Below, piece after piece: positions 52,801 to 58,754 of a DNA stretch of 64,000 bases (position 1 is its first letter; every line of letters starts with the position of its first letter). The DNA comes from Geotrypetes seraphini (taxonomy: Eukaryota > Chordata > Amphibia > Gymnophiona > Dermophiidae). The position numbers were made by a program, and so were the translations under genes. The notes beneath the pieces were generated by a model, which was not told the origin of the DNA, made no database searches, and saw only the letters and a program-made list of their open reading frames with translations. The stretch is from the NCBI RefSeq assembly GCF_902459505.1, contig NC_047084.1, forward strand, positions 311,565,963 to 311,629,962, read 5' to 3'.

Positions 52801-54374
52801 TTAATGTGTACAAACATTTAGTACCTGATTAACTCTGCTATAGGGATCAGAAAGAGAAAAATCAAAGAGCTTGTTTAACCCAACCATAAGTGCCCTGGAT
52901 GATTAATTAGGGCTTAATTTGTAGCCAAAAAGGAAGTGGGTGGGCTTGTGGAGGGAGGGGAGCAGACATGAGCAACAGAAGAGGGGGCTGCTCTGCTTTA
53001 GGTTCATTACCTCCCTTTCTTCCCTGCAGACTGCCTTCAGCAAAACACCCCTGTTTCTCTGGCTCTGGGGTGTGAAAACAAGTAGTGGAAAGACAGGCAT
53101 TGTATGTTTTTCTCATTTGTCTCTTGTAGAGTTATCATATTTGTGAAGTCAAAAAAAGGACACATGACCCCTTCCCCACCCCCCACCTCTGCCTCTCACC
53201 AGTTTTGCCCCTGCCCTGCACCCCACTTTTCACTCATTTCCATAGTCTCCCTTCCCACCCACCCTTTCAGTGCTTCTCTTTCTCCCTCCAACCCCCTCCC
53301 CCCTGCAGCAACTTCTTATTCTTGCCTAGGTGCAACACTGCCAAGAGAAGGCTTCCAGGGCAGGCTGATGGCAGCAGGCTCACCTTGCTGAGGCCAGCCT
53401 GAAGATTAAGTTTTGGTGGAGGAGGTAGGAGGGGAGAGCCATACCCCAAACACTGACAATTTAGAAAGCCATTTGGACAAGTCTAAATCCGGACGTCTGG
53501 TAACCCTAGTCTCGTGTTTGGGCTCTTCATTCTAACAGATGGAGATAGTAAAATGGTCTGGTAACATTGTGAAAACATTGTTTACCTAAGTCTAAAGAAC
53601 TTTGCTGCTCTCCAGAGTTGACTGGCATGGAAAATCCATAGAAACACTCTCCCTTGCTGTGCCTGCAGAAATAGTCTTTGAAAGGCAGCGCACAAAGTGA
53701 ATAACAGTCACCTATTGTGGCACCAATGGAGCCCAGGGATCAGGGATGTTGCCAGTGGGGCTCTGGTCCCCTCCACTTTAATGGCTGGAGGGGGATTCCC
53801 TAAATAGGGTTACCATATGGCTCCAGAAAAAGGAGGACGGATTGAGACATCCGGGTTTTACTTCCATTGTTTTCAACAGAAGTAAAGCCCAGATGTCTCT
53901 ATCCTCCTTATTTCCATTGCTTTCAGTAGAAGTAAAACCCAGATGTCTTAATCCGTCCTCCTTTTTCTGGAGTCATATGGTAACACTATTCCTAACCCCC
54001 TATCTGTTCTGATTAGATTGTAAGCTCTATCGAGAGGGATTGTCTCTTACATGTTTAATGTGCAGTGCTGCGTAGGTCTGGCAGCGCTATAGAAATGATA
54101 AGCAGAAGTAATAGTACCAAGGACCTAGATATGTGAGTGCAGTGGGTGCTCAGCATTCCTAATATCGAACAAGCTCCTTCATTGTATCCAGGGAGGAGAA
54201 ATTTGTATTGTATTTGGTGCCTGTACCTACTGTATATAAACTGAAAATCACATACCTGGTCCCTGTGCCATCACTTCTTCCATGGTAAATGCAGGTGCAT
54301 TGCGAAGGACAGAAACTGTAAAGTTTACCAGCAAGGCTAATTATGACATATAAAAAAGTAAATAAATGCATCAT
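21865..54374 (-). CDS. LRIT3: LRIT3, leucine-rich repeat/Ig-like/transmembrane protein, four coding exons
   Basis: Exons 54374-54256, 52022-51547, 27642-27337 and 22946-21865 join in phases 2, 1 and 1 to 661 codons (660 residues). Layout: signal peptide 1-20; LRRNT cysteines C22, C26, C28 and C44; about five LRRs at 60-170; LRRCT at 200-253 (WFCDC); Ig domain at 258-348 with CKAKNLAG; Ser/Thr-rich linker 349-455; FN3 463-551; membrane helix 559-583; cytoplasmic tail with KETYVKFETL and terminal PEYFC. The length is close to mammalian LRIT3 (about 680). In mammals it is a photoreceptor/bipolar synapse protein needed for TRPM1 localisation, and loss causes congenital stationary night blindness. 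All splice sites are GT-AG. Either ATG at 54374 or 54371 could start; the second matches the mammalian MHLF start. The gene looks intact. Confidence 0.93.
23066..23372 (+). mobile_element. MITE with 'aggattaccagatgtcc...ctagtaaccct' ends
   Basis: Left end aggattaccagatgtccag and right end ctagtaaccct are inverted relatives. The interior is GC-rich without an ORF. The flanks (gccagca / cgtcagca) may be a degraded 8-bp duplication. The same family occurs at 1621 and 53140. Confidence 0.6.
23525..23672. mobile_element. Palindromic hAT-type MITE (cttttacaaagccgc ends)
   Basis: Inverted arms begin gggctccttttacaaagccgcagtagag and end ctctactgcggctttgtaaa, around a central tcataggaattctatgag palindrome. 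Related to 49052-49210 and 59872-60002. Confidence 0.7.
23983..24700 (-). mobile_element. CR1-type LINE 3' fragment
   Basis: The minus strand encodes LLYRSMVRPHLEYCIQFWRP, RRERGDMIETFKYVTG and VVDYWNSLPLQVIQARSML, i.e. the ORF2 C-terminus of a CR1-type LINE. It ends in the tail ctatgtttctatg at 23983. It is 5' truncated and frameshifted near 24530. Confidence 0.8.
24701..24957. other. Unassigned stretch with short internal repetition
   Basis: The phrase 'agcaggagggatgccca' occurs twice (near 24767 and 24845). No gene is seen. It is probably degraded repeat DNA. Confidence 0.35.
24958..25150 (-). mobile_element. tRNA-derived SINE fragment
   Basis: On the minus strand a B-box-like gagttcaattcctactgcag is followed by tgactctgggcaggtcacttg, the central region of the SINE seen in better form at 51108-51500. 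The 5' tRNA part is lost. Confidence 0.6.
25151..25500. other. Unassigned intron sequence
   Basis: No supported gene or repeat family. It contains a short G-run near 25400. Confidence 0.35.
25530..27262 (+). mobile_element. L2-type LINE with inverted 5' segment (twin-primed)
   Basis: The 3' part (about 25940-27262, plus strand) encodes LQFDLSSAFDLVDHDILF, SGVPQGSPLSPSLFNVY-like sequence and IYADN in place of YADD. It also encodes NTAVLLIYGLRKSDHVSPFY and HWLLMEARVIFKFA, and ends in (TTA)n. The adjoining 25530-25740, on the minus strand, encodes LLKQQLRHSEHQWQKY and SANHYKKSIQSAIRSYF, which belongs upstream of the RT in L2 elements. Head-to-head joining of 5' and 3' parts is the signature of twin priming. 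The element is broken by several frameshifts. Confidence 0.7.
27337..27642 (-). CDS. LRIT3: LRIT3 coding exon 3
   Basis: The acceptor is ccatttcag before GAGTGCAAGAT and the donor is ACACAG/gtatct. It encodes the LRR C-terminal cap (DNPWFCDCRISKLIELAK to AELEQC) and the first Ig half (LGSNVLLRCDSTGYPTPQ). Phase 1 at both ends. Confidence 0.95.
27761..27909. mobile_element. Palindromic MITE (gaattcatcaatg ends)
   Basis: gggggaattcatcaatg at the left and cattgatgaatttccc at the right form inverted ends. The interior is AT-rich and self-complementary in places (ttagcacactaatgtagttagtgtgcactaa). Confidence 0.7.
28267..28497 (-). mobile_element. L1-type LINE 3' tail, polyadenylated
   Basis: On the minus strand the sequence ends tttaaaatgaataaagaaat followed by poly(A). 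This is the 3' end of a polyadenylated retroelement, truncated by the L2-type insertion that follows. The AT-rich sequence after that insertion (29003-29400) may be its continuation. Confidence 0.5.
28498..29002 (+). mobile_element. L2-type LINE 3' fragment
   Basis: Encodes IPSLKVINTRRQFIFSITAP and LWNTLPIYLREEQNLEKFKS up to a stop near 28729. A 3' UTR follows, ending ttaaacttgaaacttg. The same family occurs at 56617-57240 (minus) and 12292-12512. Confidence 0.75.
29003..29868. other. Unassigned intron 2 sequence
   Basis: AT-rich up to about 29420, then purine-rich (ggaggaggtgggacaggcc and similar) to 29830. The purine-rich part could be the 5' region of a LINE, but no coding match is seen. 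Confidence 0.35.
29869..29936 (-). mobile_element. tRNA-SINE, part 1 (split by hAT)
   Basis: tttctctggttacaatcaat to tctggggcaatggaag matches the antisense SINE tail region seen at 24990-25060. The SINE continues after the hAT at 48501 (agaatcacaagatgccgcag). Confidence 0.6.
29937..29944. repeat. 8-bp target duplication, left (gttgtgac)
   Basis: Identical to 48493-48500. It defines the insertion of the outer hAT element. Confidence 0.9.
30271..31214 (-). pseudogene. hAT transposase, C-terminal part
   Basis: The main open stretch (30987-30271) encodes DIGADCERGFSLMNNLKTKQ followed by RNRLHLEHLEMLMRVKSH. This is the hAT dimerisation signature (ER.FS....KT..RN), about 70 residues from the C-terminus. 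Upstream, AIIQNYDPLLKFLK continues the family sequence after a frame change. A further transposase piece lies beyond the inserted repeat at 32110-32340. Confidence 0.85.
31120..32108. mobile_element. Palindrome-rich non-autonomous repeat in hAT
   Basis: Starts ttcataatcaaaaaaacc...aaacgtctaaaaagtgtcc, related to the repeat at 63295. It contains a 180-base near-perfect hairpin (31510-31688) and several C-rich arms built on 'caggagggagcccaagccc'. The open frames across it are proline- and glycine-rich shadows. It interrupts the transposase. Confidence 0.6.
31510..31688. repeat. Long inverted repeat, ~85-bp arms
   Basis: The left arm starts gcatcgcggcaggagagatg and the right arm ends with its complement catctcctgccgcgatgc. 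The loop is short (near 31600). It should form a stable hairpin. Confidence 0.85.
32110..32340 (-). pseudogene. hAT transposase, N-proximal piece
   Basis: The minus strand encodes RQISNERKRSSPDEIKVLVD and SVVLAIKMNISMLSVQDINE, continuing the outer hAT transposase upstream of the palindromic repeat. The DIRS element begins directly beside it. Confidence 0.55.
32758..34453 (+). pseudogene. DIRS gag-like ORF1 region (fossil)
   Basis: The opening has a Cys/His-rich motif (GFKKCQRC, CLQCLGPEH, CTHC). A Ser/Pro-rich middle and a helical part follow, including LIRKF-like text and KRPAFHQCLSSLFQLRKFLV. This resembles the first ORF of vertebrate DIRS elements. It belongs to the broken element described above. 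Confidence 0.7.
34678..37372 (+). pseudogene. DIRS reverse transcriptase and RNase H region (fossil)
   Basis: RT motifs include LCSLDLKEAYAHIPV, VLPFGLASFPRVFTK and YLDDWLI. The RNase H part shows ITTDASPYAWGAHL, INFLELRAMFYALK and LCTDNQVAMYYINKQGG, with LADNLSR near the end. These match DIRS1-type RT/RH. An LTR-like insertion at 34957-35974 lies within the RT and a CR1 LINE cuts in after RNase H. Confidence 0.88.
34957..35974. mobile_element. LTR-like insertion in the DIRS element (fossil)
   Basis: About 1.0 kb, beginning TGTCAGGAACC and ending near tgatcac, without coding content. The tetranucleotide acta repeats at both borders. It is compositionally similar to the insert at 2583-3862 and is probably a solitary LTR. 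Confidence 0.5.
37373..40807 (-). mobile_element. CR1-type LINE, nearly complete
   Basis: The 3' end, at 37373, carries the ctatgttactatg tail. On the minus strand it holds the end of ORF1 and almost all of ORF2. The 5' end is cut inside ORF1, so the upstream part is missing. The coding region is only lightly damaged, making this one of the youngest LINEs in the window. It sits inside the DIRS element between RNase H and recombinase. Confidence 0.88.
37670..40414 (-). pseudogene. CR1 ORF2 (endonuclease-reverse transcriptase), one in-frame stop
   Basis: The endonuclease shows NARSLSNK, ITETWF, GDFN and SSDH. The RT shows GPDGIHPRILREL, NYRPVSLTSVVGKIME, VIYLDFSKAFDTVPH (A), SGVPQGSVLGPILFNMYVSD (B) and LFADDTKI (C). 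The C-terminal motif is LYRSLVRPHLEYCVQFWRP. The frame is continuous from 40414 to 37670 except for one TAG at about 40085. The motifs place it in CR1/Jockey. Confidence 0.92.
40606..40809 (-). pseudogene. CR1 ORF1 C-terminus (SGNH-esterase end)
   Basis: Encodes RWLRTWCHQEGFRYIGGWGN and YCTDGLHITTAGKRNLAEKF. The DGLH block is the catalytic Asp-His segment of the esterase domain known in CR1 ORF1 proteins. The N-terminal part is absent. Confidence 0.75.
41742..41858 (-). mobile_element. SINE/LINE tail fragment, minus orientation
   Basis: On the minus strand this reads aggcggaatagaaatcacaa followed by repeated atgtaa, a typical amphibian LINE/SINE tail. It abuts the plus-oriented L2 element head to head. 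Confidence 0.45.
41859..43557 (+). mobile_element. L2-type LINE, 3' half
   Basis: Open for 393 codons (41865-43046): FRKGYNSETVLASLLNHL, LILQLDLSSAFDLVDHEI (A), SGVPQGSPLSPTLFNIYIAS (B), YADKISIL (C, with the second Asp changed to Lys), NTAVRLIFGLKKNDHISPYY and LHWLPMEARILFKFACTC. The 3' UTR holds an actcattgtattgt minisatellite (43320-43430) and ends in (ATT)n. The endonuclease is absent. The altered RT active site means it could not be active. Confidence 0.88.
43700..43707. repeat. 8-bp target duplication, left (cactggaa)
   Basis: Identical to 47718-47725. It marks the inner hAT insertion. Confidence 0.92.
43868..44424 (-). mobile_element. L1-type LINE 3' fragment with poly(A)
   Basis: On the minus strand this ends tctcaataaaaatactttgg followed by poly(A). 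It is flanked by about 14 bases (gaaaattttctttt) on both sides. The same site is uninterrupted in the related hAT copy at 11060, confirming the insertion. Confidence 0.75.
44425..44790 (-). mobile_element. L2-type LINE tail shared by two hAT copies
   Basis: ttattgaacctca through gttctgat is nearly identical to 11068-11200. It is a LINE 3' end that sits at the same place in both hAT copies. Confidence 0.6.
44791..46379. other. hAT interior, unassigned
   Basis: Includes a LINE-tail fragment (44935-45005), a 'tgctgcccgattcag' segment, AT-rich sequence to 45900 and C/T-rich sequence after it. No transposase or other gene is recognisable. Confidence 0.4.
46380..47225. repeat. C-rich minisatellite, ~18-bp unit
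   Basis: About 40 irregular copies of a unit like ccccccttgaaggcctgc, with some tgcctgcc expansions and higher-order blocks. The minus strand is open and reads Gly-Leu-Gln-Gly repeats only because the unit length is a multiple of three. Confidence 0.9.
47241..47680. repeat. 130-bp tandem pair and long palindrome
   Basis: The block containing gaccgctcgcccccctggcc occurs at 47251 and 47381 in direct order. It occurs again inverted at about 47590-47630. The symmetry centre is TGACGTCA at 47493-47500, within gcccctcctctgacgtcaga. Arms are up to about 185 bases. Confidence 0.88.
48071..48492. other. Right end of the outer hAT
   Basis: AT-rich sequence with no clear ORF. It ends in a gcgcacagc-type subterminal motif and the TIR ttagagggaacattg. 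Confidence 0.6.
48493..48545 (-). mobile_element. Target duplication (48493-48500) and tRNA-SINE part 2
   Basis: gttgtgac repeats the left duplication. The following agaatcacaagatgccgcag continues the SINE interrupted at 29936. Confidence 0.7.
48546..48950. other. Unassigned intron 2 sequence
   Basis: AT-rich, without a recognised gene or repeat. Confidence 0.35.
48955..49230 (+). mobile_element. LINE/SINE tail interrupted by MITE
   Basis: gctctttggggagggcggga followed by tataaatctaa is a common vertebrate LINE/SINE tail. It resumes after the MITE as aaatctaaataaataaaag. Confidence 0.65.
49052..49210. mobile_element. Palindromic hAT-type MITE with 8-bp duplication
   Basis: Inverted ends ccccttcgtttacaaaggtg and gcgcctttgtaaaagagggc are flanked on both sides by aaatctaa (49044-49051 and 49211-49218). 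The 8-bp duplication supports hAT. The interior has repeated ttagcgcgcgctaa-type palindromes. Confidence 0.85.
49430..49737 (+). mobile_element. L1-type 3' UTR with poly(A), probable
   Basis: A G-rich stretch is followed by cactgtaaaaattttcaaaa and then attaaaatgattctatt with an A-run. This looks like a LINE 3' end. No coding match is available. Confidence 0.4.
49738..50510. other. Unassigned intron 2 sequence
   Basis: No gene or recognisable repeat apart from short A- and G-runs near 50165 and 50237. Confidence 0.35.
50520..50947 (+). mobile_element. CR1-type LINE 3' end
   Basis: A short coding remnant (RRIVKL, NALPEDVVKADSV, FLKEKSIV) is followed by the 3' UTR gaatgggctactgggcttga. The end is the repeated tatgttctatgttct. 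A minus-strand relative is at 44935-45005. Confidence 0.7.
51107..51500 (+). mobile_element. tRNA-derived SINE interrupted by a MITE
   Basis: The A box (tggcgcagtggttagag) is near 51109 and the B box (ggttcaaatccc) near 51388. Then comes the body tgaccccgggcatgtcactt and agtgtgagcccacc. Between the boxes lies the MITE listed next. The same SINE appears at 24958, 29869 and 57412. Confidence 0.8.
51135..51379. mobile_element. MITE inside SINE (gagaatgacacg ends)
   Basis: Inverted ends are tcgagaatgacacgtgg and ccccgtgtcattctcta. The interior holds two mirrored 'gggacagg' blocks. A fragment of the same repeat lies at 57522-57590. Confidence 0.75.
51547..52022 (-). CDS. LRIT3: LRIT3 coding exon 2
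   Basis: The acceptor is gcacaacag before GTCTGTCC and the donor is ATTAG/gtaagt. It encodes the end of the LRR N-terminal cap (SVLCND) and the LRR block (LKYLWLTYNSISSV, LHELRLAGNLLSVF, LRTLDLHNNKLTSI, IRFLDISSNKLATL). Confidence 0.95.
52190..52605. mobile_element. Large palindromic non-autonomous transposon in intron 1
   Basis: The left arm (taaagcgcgcacg, caaaggagctcagacaaat, taaatttaaagcgctcc) is mirrored by the right arm (ggagcgctttaaattta, atttgtctgagctcctttg, gtgcgctttcatcta). A central part near 52400 separates them. No ORF. Confidence 0.8.
52606..53139. other. Intron 1, unassigned
   Basis: No gene or repeat family recognised. Confidence 0.35.
53140..53510 (-). mobile_element. MITE of the 'agggttaccagacgtcc' family
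   Basis: On the minus strand it begins ctagggttaccagacgtccg at 53510 and runs to a degraded inverse end (gagttatcatatttg). C-rich interior. Same family as 23066-23372. Confidence 0.6.
53808..53989. mobile_element. Palindromic MITE with ~60-bp terminal inverted repeats
   Basis: Left tagggttaccatatggctcc and right ggagtcatatggtaacacta extend inward through agaaaaaggaggacgg. The flanks tccctaaa and ttcctaac may be a decayed 8-bp duplication. Confidence 0.8.
54005..54118 (+). mobile_element. LINE/SINE tail fragment
   Basis: gattgtaagctctatcgaga through agcgctatagaaatgataag is a repeat tail. A second copy of its end is at 61199-61240. Confidence 0.6.
54256..54374 (-). CDS. LRIT3: LRIT3 coding exon 1
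   Basis: Starts MMHLFTFLYVIISLAG, a signal peptide, followed by FCPSQCTCIYHGRSDGTGT, the LRRNT cap. The donor is ACCAG/gtatgtg. The 5' UTR and transcription start are not determined; the leader may extend into an unseen exon. Confidence 0.9.
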
Positions 54375-54480
54375 GTATTTTATTTCAGCAAAAAATATCA
54401 CATCTTGTATTCCCAGGCCCTCTGGCACCTTGTGCTGGGAGAAGACTGCAGACATTCATTTAGTAATAGCAGATTACATG

Positions 54481-54486
54481 GGATTA
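54481..54486 (-). promoter_or_regulatory. TAATCC (OTX/CRX-type) site upstream of LRIT3
   Basis: TAATCC on the gene strand, 107 bases upstream of the start codon. CRX-type homeodomains drive photoreceptor genes. A six-base motif alone is weak evidence. Two more copies are at 54765 and 54799. Confidence 0.25.
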
Positions 54487-54756
54487 GCTGAGATCTACTG
54501 TTACTTAACCTTCAAATGCATTCTTGAAGGGTTCAAGTGCACCAGACATTTCTACGTAACCCTGGCCAAAGGAACAACCCAGGAGTTTCAGCAGAAAATC
54601 AGGAATTTGAATTGCAGCCAATATCTAAGCTCCAAATGTAGCAGCCCCTGGTGTTTTGGAGCTGCAAGTTTACCTCAGAGGCGCAACACCTGTGGCCAAA
54701 TTTGCACTCCTCTTAACTTTAATTCATGGCACACAGATTGTAAAGGGTCCCCCTCC

Positions 54757-54846
54757 ATTAGGCTTAATCCTTTTAGATGGGATATTAACTATTAGGCTTA
54801 ATCCTTTTAGATAGGATATTATCTATTAGGCTTAATAATGAAATAG
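54757..54846. repeat. 34-bp tandem repeat, 2.5 copies
   Basis: attaggcttaatcctttta begins at 54757, 54791 and (variant) 54825. Each full unit contains taatcc. Confidence 0.85.
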
Positions 54847-55010
54847 GCAAAAAAAAAAAAGTACTGGAGACAGTCCTTGCCTTGAAAATAAAAGTTAATG
54901 GGCACTCCAGCAGTGAACCAGTACATATAAAAGAAGAAAAAGAAATATAATTAAAGGAGGAGTAGCCTAATCTATATATATAAAATCGGATGTATGTATG
55001 TATGTGCCGC

Positions 55011-56365
55011 GATCACGCAAAAACGGCTTGACCGATTTGAACGAAACTTGGTATGCAGATCCCTCACTACCCGGGATGATATGTTCTGGGGGTCTCGCGG
55101 CCCACCTGCACACGTGGGCGGAGCTACAAACAGATAATCGGATTTCATCCATTCATGTCAATGGAAAAAATGTAAAGAGCTGCCAACGCAAAAACGGCTT
55201 GCCCGATTTGAACGAAACTTGGTATGCCGATCCCTCACTACCTGGGGTGATATGTTCTGGGGGTCTCACGGCCCACCTGCACATGTGGGCGGAGCTACAA
55301 ACATAAAATCAGATTTCACCCATTCATGTCAATGGAAAAAATGTAAAAACTGCCTCCGCATAACCTGCTTGCCCGATTTGAACGAAACTTGGTATGCGGA
55401 TCCCTCACTACCTGGGGTGATATGTTCTGGGGGTCTCACGGCCCACCTGCACATGTGGGCGGAGCTACAAACATAAAATCAGATTTCACCCATTCATGTC
55501 AATGGAAAAAATGTAAAACAGCTGCCAACGCAAAAACGGCTTGCCCGATTTGAACGAAACTTGGTATGCAGATCCCTCACTACCTGGGGTGATATGTTCT
55601 GGGGGTATCGCGGCCAACCTGCACACATGGGCGGAGCTACAAACAGAAAATCAGATTTCACCCATTCATGTCAATGGAAAAAATGTAAAAATCTGCCATT
55701 CTCACAGTAATTCCAACTACCTGGGGTGATATGTTCTGGGGTCTCGCGGCCCACCTGCACACGTGGGCGGAGCTACAAACAGAACATCAGATTTCACCCA
55801 TTCATATCAATGGAAAAAATGTAAAAAGCTGCCATTCTCACAGTAATTCAAAAACGGCTTGACCGATTTGAACGAAACTTGGTATGCTGATCCCTCACTA
55901 CCTGGGGTGATATGTTCTGGGGGTCTCGCGGCCCACCTGCACACGTGGGCGGAGCTACAAACAGAAAATCAGATTTCACCCATTCATGTCAATGGAAAAA
56001 ATGTAAAACCTGCCTCCGCAAAACCGGCTTGCCCGATTTGAACGAAACTTGGTATGCGGATCCCTCACTACCCGGGATGATATGTTCTGGGAGTCTCGCG
56101 GCCCAACTGCACACGTGGGTGGAGCTACAAACAGAACTTCAGATTTCACCCATTCAAGTCAATGGGAAAAATGTAAAAAGCTGTGGGACCGATTTGAACT
56201 AAACTTGGTATGCTGATCCCTCACTACCTGGGGTGATATGTTCTGGGGGTCTCGCGGCCCACCTGCACACGTGGGCGGAGCTACAAACAGAAAATCATAT
56301 TTCACCCATTCATGTCAATGGAAAGGATGTAAAAAGCTGCCATTCTCACAGTAATTCCAACTATA
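55011..56365 (+). repeat. ~170-bp tandem repeat array (about 8 units)
   Basis: Each unit runs from acggcttgaccgatttgaac through ggtgatatgttctgggggtc and gtgggcggagctacaaac to atgtcaatggaaaaaatgta. Full units start near 55014, 55192, 55362, 55536, 55854 and 56027. Partial ones start near 55717 and 56185. Short frames within it repeat the same peptide and are not genes. Confidence 0.92.
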
Positions 56366-56616
56366 AAACACTTTTTATGACACTATAACCACTAGGGACA
56401 TCTTTTCTATTCTACCACGGACACCATACATATAGAGTTTGTATGTTCTAACTGTGTTTGTAACTGTTTCCTTCATGCACCCCAGTTCATAATGTTATTA
56501 CATTACATGAGTACTCACATATGCTGAACTAGGCACACAGGTTCCATTCTGAACCGGGAAAATACTGCATGGAGTTTCTTTTCAACCTGAGTTTCCACAT
56601 ATTGAGTTGTTTATTG

Positions 56617-57240
56617 TTTATTGTTTATTTTAATTATTTGATTAAACGCCTTATCGATTCTACAAAGCGTTGTACAGAATAAAAAAAAATTTTCCTTTAG
56701 ACAAACAATATTACAATTAATACATACTTTTTTTTTTTAAAAAAAAGAAAACTACAGACGAACTATAATACATACAAAGTTGTTGTGGACGAACGAACAA
56801 AAGACACACAAGGTAAAGAGGGGAGAAATACAATAGTTATAGTAAATGGAAGAGACATTAATGGAAAGAACAAAAGGGCAGGGAGATTAATTTAAAAAAA
56901 GTAAAAAAGAGATTAAAATTAAGACGTCAATTAAAATTAAATTTAAGATAAAGTAAAACTTCAGTTAAAAGCATCTTTAAATAGGAAGCATTTTAATTTG
57001 CTTTTGAATGATGTTAGATTATTTTCCATTTTTAAATACAACGGAAGAGAATTCCAAATCGTTGGGGCTGTTACCGAAAAAATGGTAGTACGACGTGTGC
57101 CAATCATCTTCAGTGAAGGGATATTAAGGTTAGATTGGGTTATGGATCTCAAAGATCTTGGTGGGTCATAAGGGATCAATAATCTATCAATGAACGCTGG
57201 AGAATTGTTTGCATGGTTTTAAATGTTAAATCAATACTGA
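56617..57240 (-). mobile_element. L2-type LINE 3' fragment inside Helitron
   Basis: The minus strand encodes LNIPSLKMIGTRRTTIFSVT and IWNSLPLYLKMENNLTSFKS up to a stop at 56961, then an AT-rich 3' UTR. Same family as 28498-29002. Confidence 0.8.
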
Positions 57241-57411
57241 AACTTTTGGATGCCACTTATTCCAACAGATCTTCCTTTTCAGTTTAAGAGATTGCTAATT
57301 CCAGTGAGACTTGCATTCATTCACCACTATAAAGTATCTTTATTTGAATCCATTTACAGTGTTATTGCTATAATTAAATACCCGTGCAACGCCGGGGCTT
57401 CAGCTAGTGGT

Positions 57412-57600
57412 TAGTAAAGTGAACTGGGGTCAATTTCCACTGCAGCTCCTTGTGACCCTGGGCAAGTCCATTGCCCTCCATTGCTTCAGGAACAGAACTT
57501 AGATTGTGAGCCCACTAGTAGAGAATGGTATGGGGAGAAAGTTTGTCTCCATCCTCACCCTGTCCCTGTCCCCACTTTGAGACTTTTATATTAACGGTAA
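57412..57600 (+). mobile_element. tRNA-SINE fragment followed by MITE fragment
   Basis: tccactgcagctccttgtga and agattgtgagcccactag match the SINE body at 51390-51480. Then tagagaatggtatggggaga matches one end of the MITE at 51135. Confidence 0.6.
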
Positions 57601-57954
57601 ATCTTTTTATTAAACTATAAAAAGGGACAATACAGTATTTTGGGCAAATGTTCATAAATCAAAAATAGATCATTCCATTTCACTCTGGTTTTGGTATAAC
57701 TTTCCCAAAGAATCGGTTGCTGTGTTTTTATATCATCTGGAAAGATAATTGGATTGTCTTTAAGATATGGGTGCAGAAGAAAACCAACACAGTGTAGCGA
57801 ATGAACAAGAAAATAAGGACCTGGATTCTACAAGAGCTGCCAAATGTTAGGCAGCAGCTGCCCATGGGGTTTTTCTTATCTCCTAGTAGGCGGCAACAAG
57901 GTTTATTTGCTCTTATTCTTTCATTGTGTCGTTAGTTAATTCACTCTTTGGCCA
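57601..57954. other. Unassigned intergenic sequence
   Basis: AT-rich, no gene or repeat family recognised. Confidence 0.35.
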
Positions 57955-57974
57955 TGCCCTGTGGCCACGCTCCG

Positions 57975-58310
57975 CTACAGCAGCGTCCTTTTCACACACA
58001 GGAGATGGGCCTAGATGACATCAGGCGTCCATCTTCTGCGGTGCCTGGCAAACAAACCGGCAACAGTCCAAAGCAGTCAAGATGGTACCAAATGGAGCCG
58101 CTGAGGCAGTCAGGAACAGGCAAAAAGTCTCCTTCAAATACCAACAGAGCAGGTACTTCCTCTGACTTTTTTCAACAGCGGCGACCTTTTCACACGCAGG
58201 AGATGGGCCCAGATGACATCAGGTGTCCATCTTCTGCGGTGCCTGGCAAACAAACCGGCACCAGTCCAAAGCAGTCAAGATGGTACCAAATGGAGCCGCT
58301 GAGGCAGGGC
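57975..58310 (+). repeat. ~200-bp tandem duplication
   Basis: The block from ccttttcacacacaggagat through ggagccgctgaggcag occurs at about 57986-58108 and again at 58187-58308 with few changes. Another part of the unit (caggcaaaaagtctccttca) is at 58116 and at 60847. Confidence 0.85.
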
Positions 58311-58484
58311 CGCCATCAGGGCAGAACTATCAGTCCTGCATTCAGGGGCCCGGAGCTGACAGGGGGCCCGGGCTCCCCCAGGGTCCTAGGCCACAGTCTA
58401 GGGAGGGGGCGAGCCGCCCCAGGTGCACAGGAGAGAGCTGGACGGTGAACCCGCGGAGTTCAATACATCTCGAGCCGCGAGGCT

Positions 58485-58655
58485 CGTCTTCTATTCCTAC
58501 CTGCCCTGCCGCTCACATATAGCCGATCGGAAGTGTTCCCCGATGTCAGCGCTGACGTCGGAGAGAGGGCTTAAGCAAAGCCTGCCCTCCGACATCAGTG
58601 CTGACGTCGGAGAATACTTCCGGTCGGCTATTTGTGCGCGATAGGGCAGGCAGGA
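58485..58655. repeat. Inverted repeat (~75-bp arms)
   Basis: cctgccctgccgctcacata and agccgatcggaagtgttccc are mirrored by atacttccggtcggctattt and gcgcgatagggcaggcagg, around ggcttaagcaaagcc. Confidence 0.8.
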
Positions 58656-58754
58656 AACAGAAGACAAGCCTCGCGGCTCAAGCTCCGTTTTGCTGAGAAA
58701 ATTGCAAAAATGGGCTGGGAGGCAAACGCGGAACACAAAAGGGGGGAGGGAGTG

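Larger units (their letters stand above)
54971..57407 (+). mobile_element. Helitron (non-autonomous) with internal tandem array
   Basis: The 5' end tctatatatataaaa follows an A. The 3' end has cccgtgcaacgccgggg (a short hairpin) followed by cttcagCTAG and a host T. These are Helitron features: TC start, 3' hairpin, CTRR end, insertion between A and T, no target duplication. No Rep/helicase ORF is present. An L2-type insertion lies at 56617-57240. Confidence 0.85.

Noticed and set aside
54159-54255. Extension of the LRIT3 exon 1 frame beyond the donor site
   Set aside because: The conserved protein continues in exon 2 through a good GT donor. The extra residues are intron translation.
55011-56365. 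Regular repeats that might suggest a CRISPR array
   Set aside because: The units are contiguous 170-bp tandem repeats with no unique spacers, in a vertebrate Helitron.
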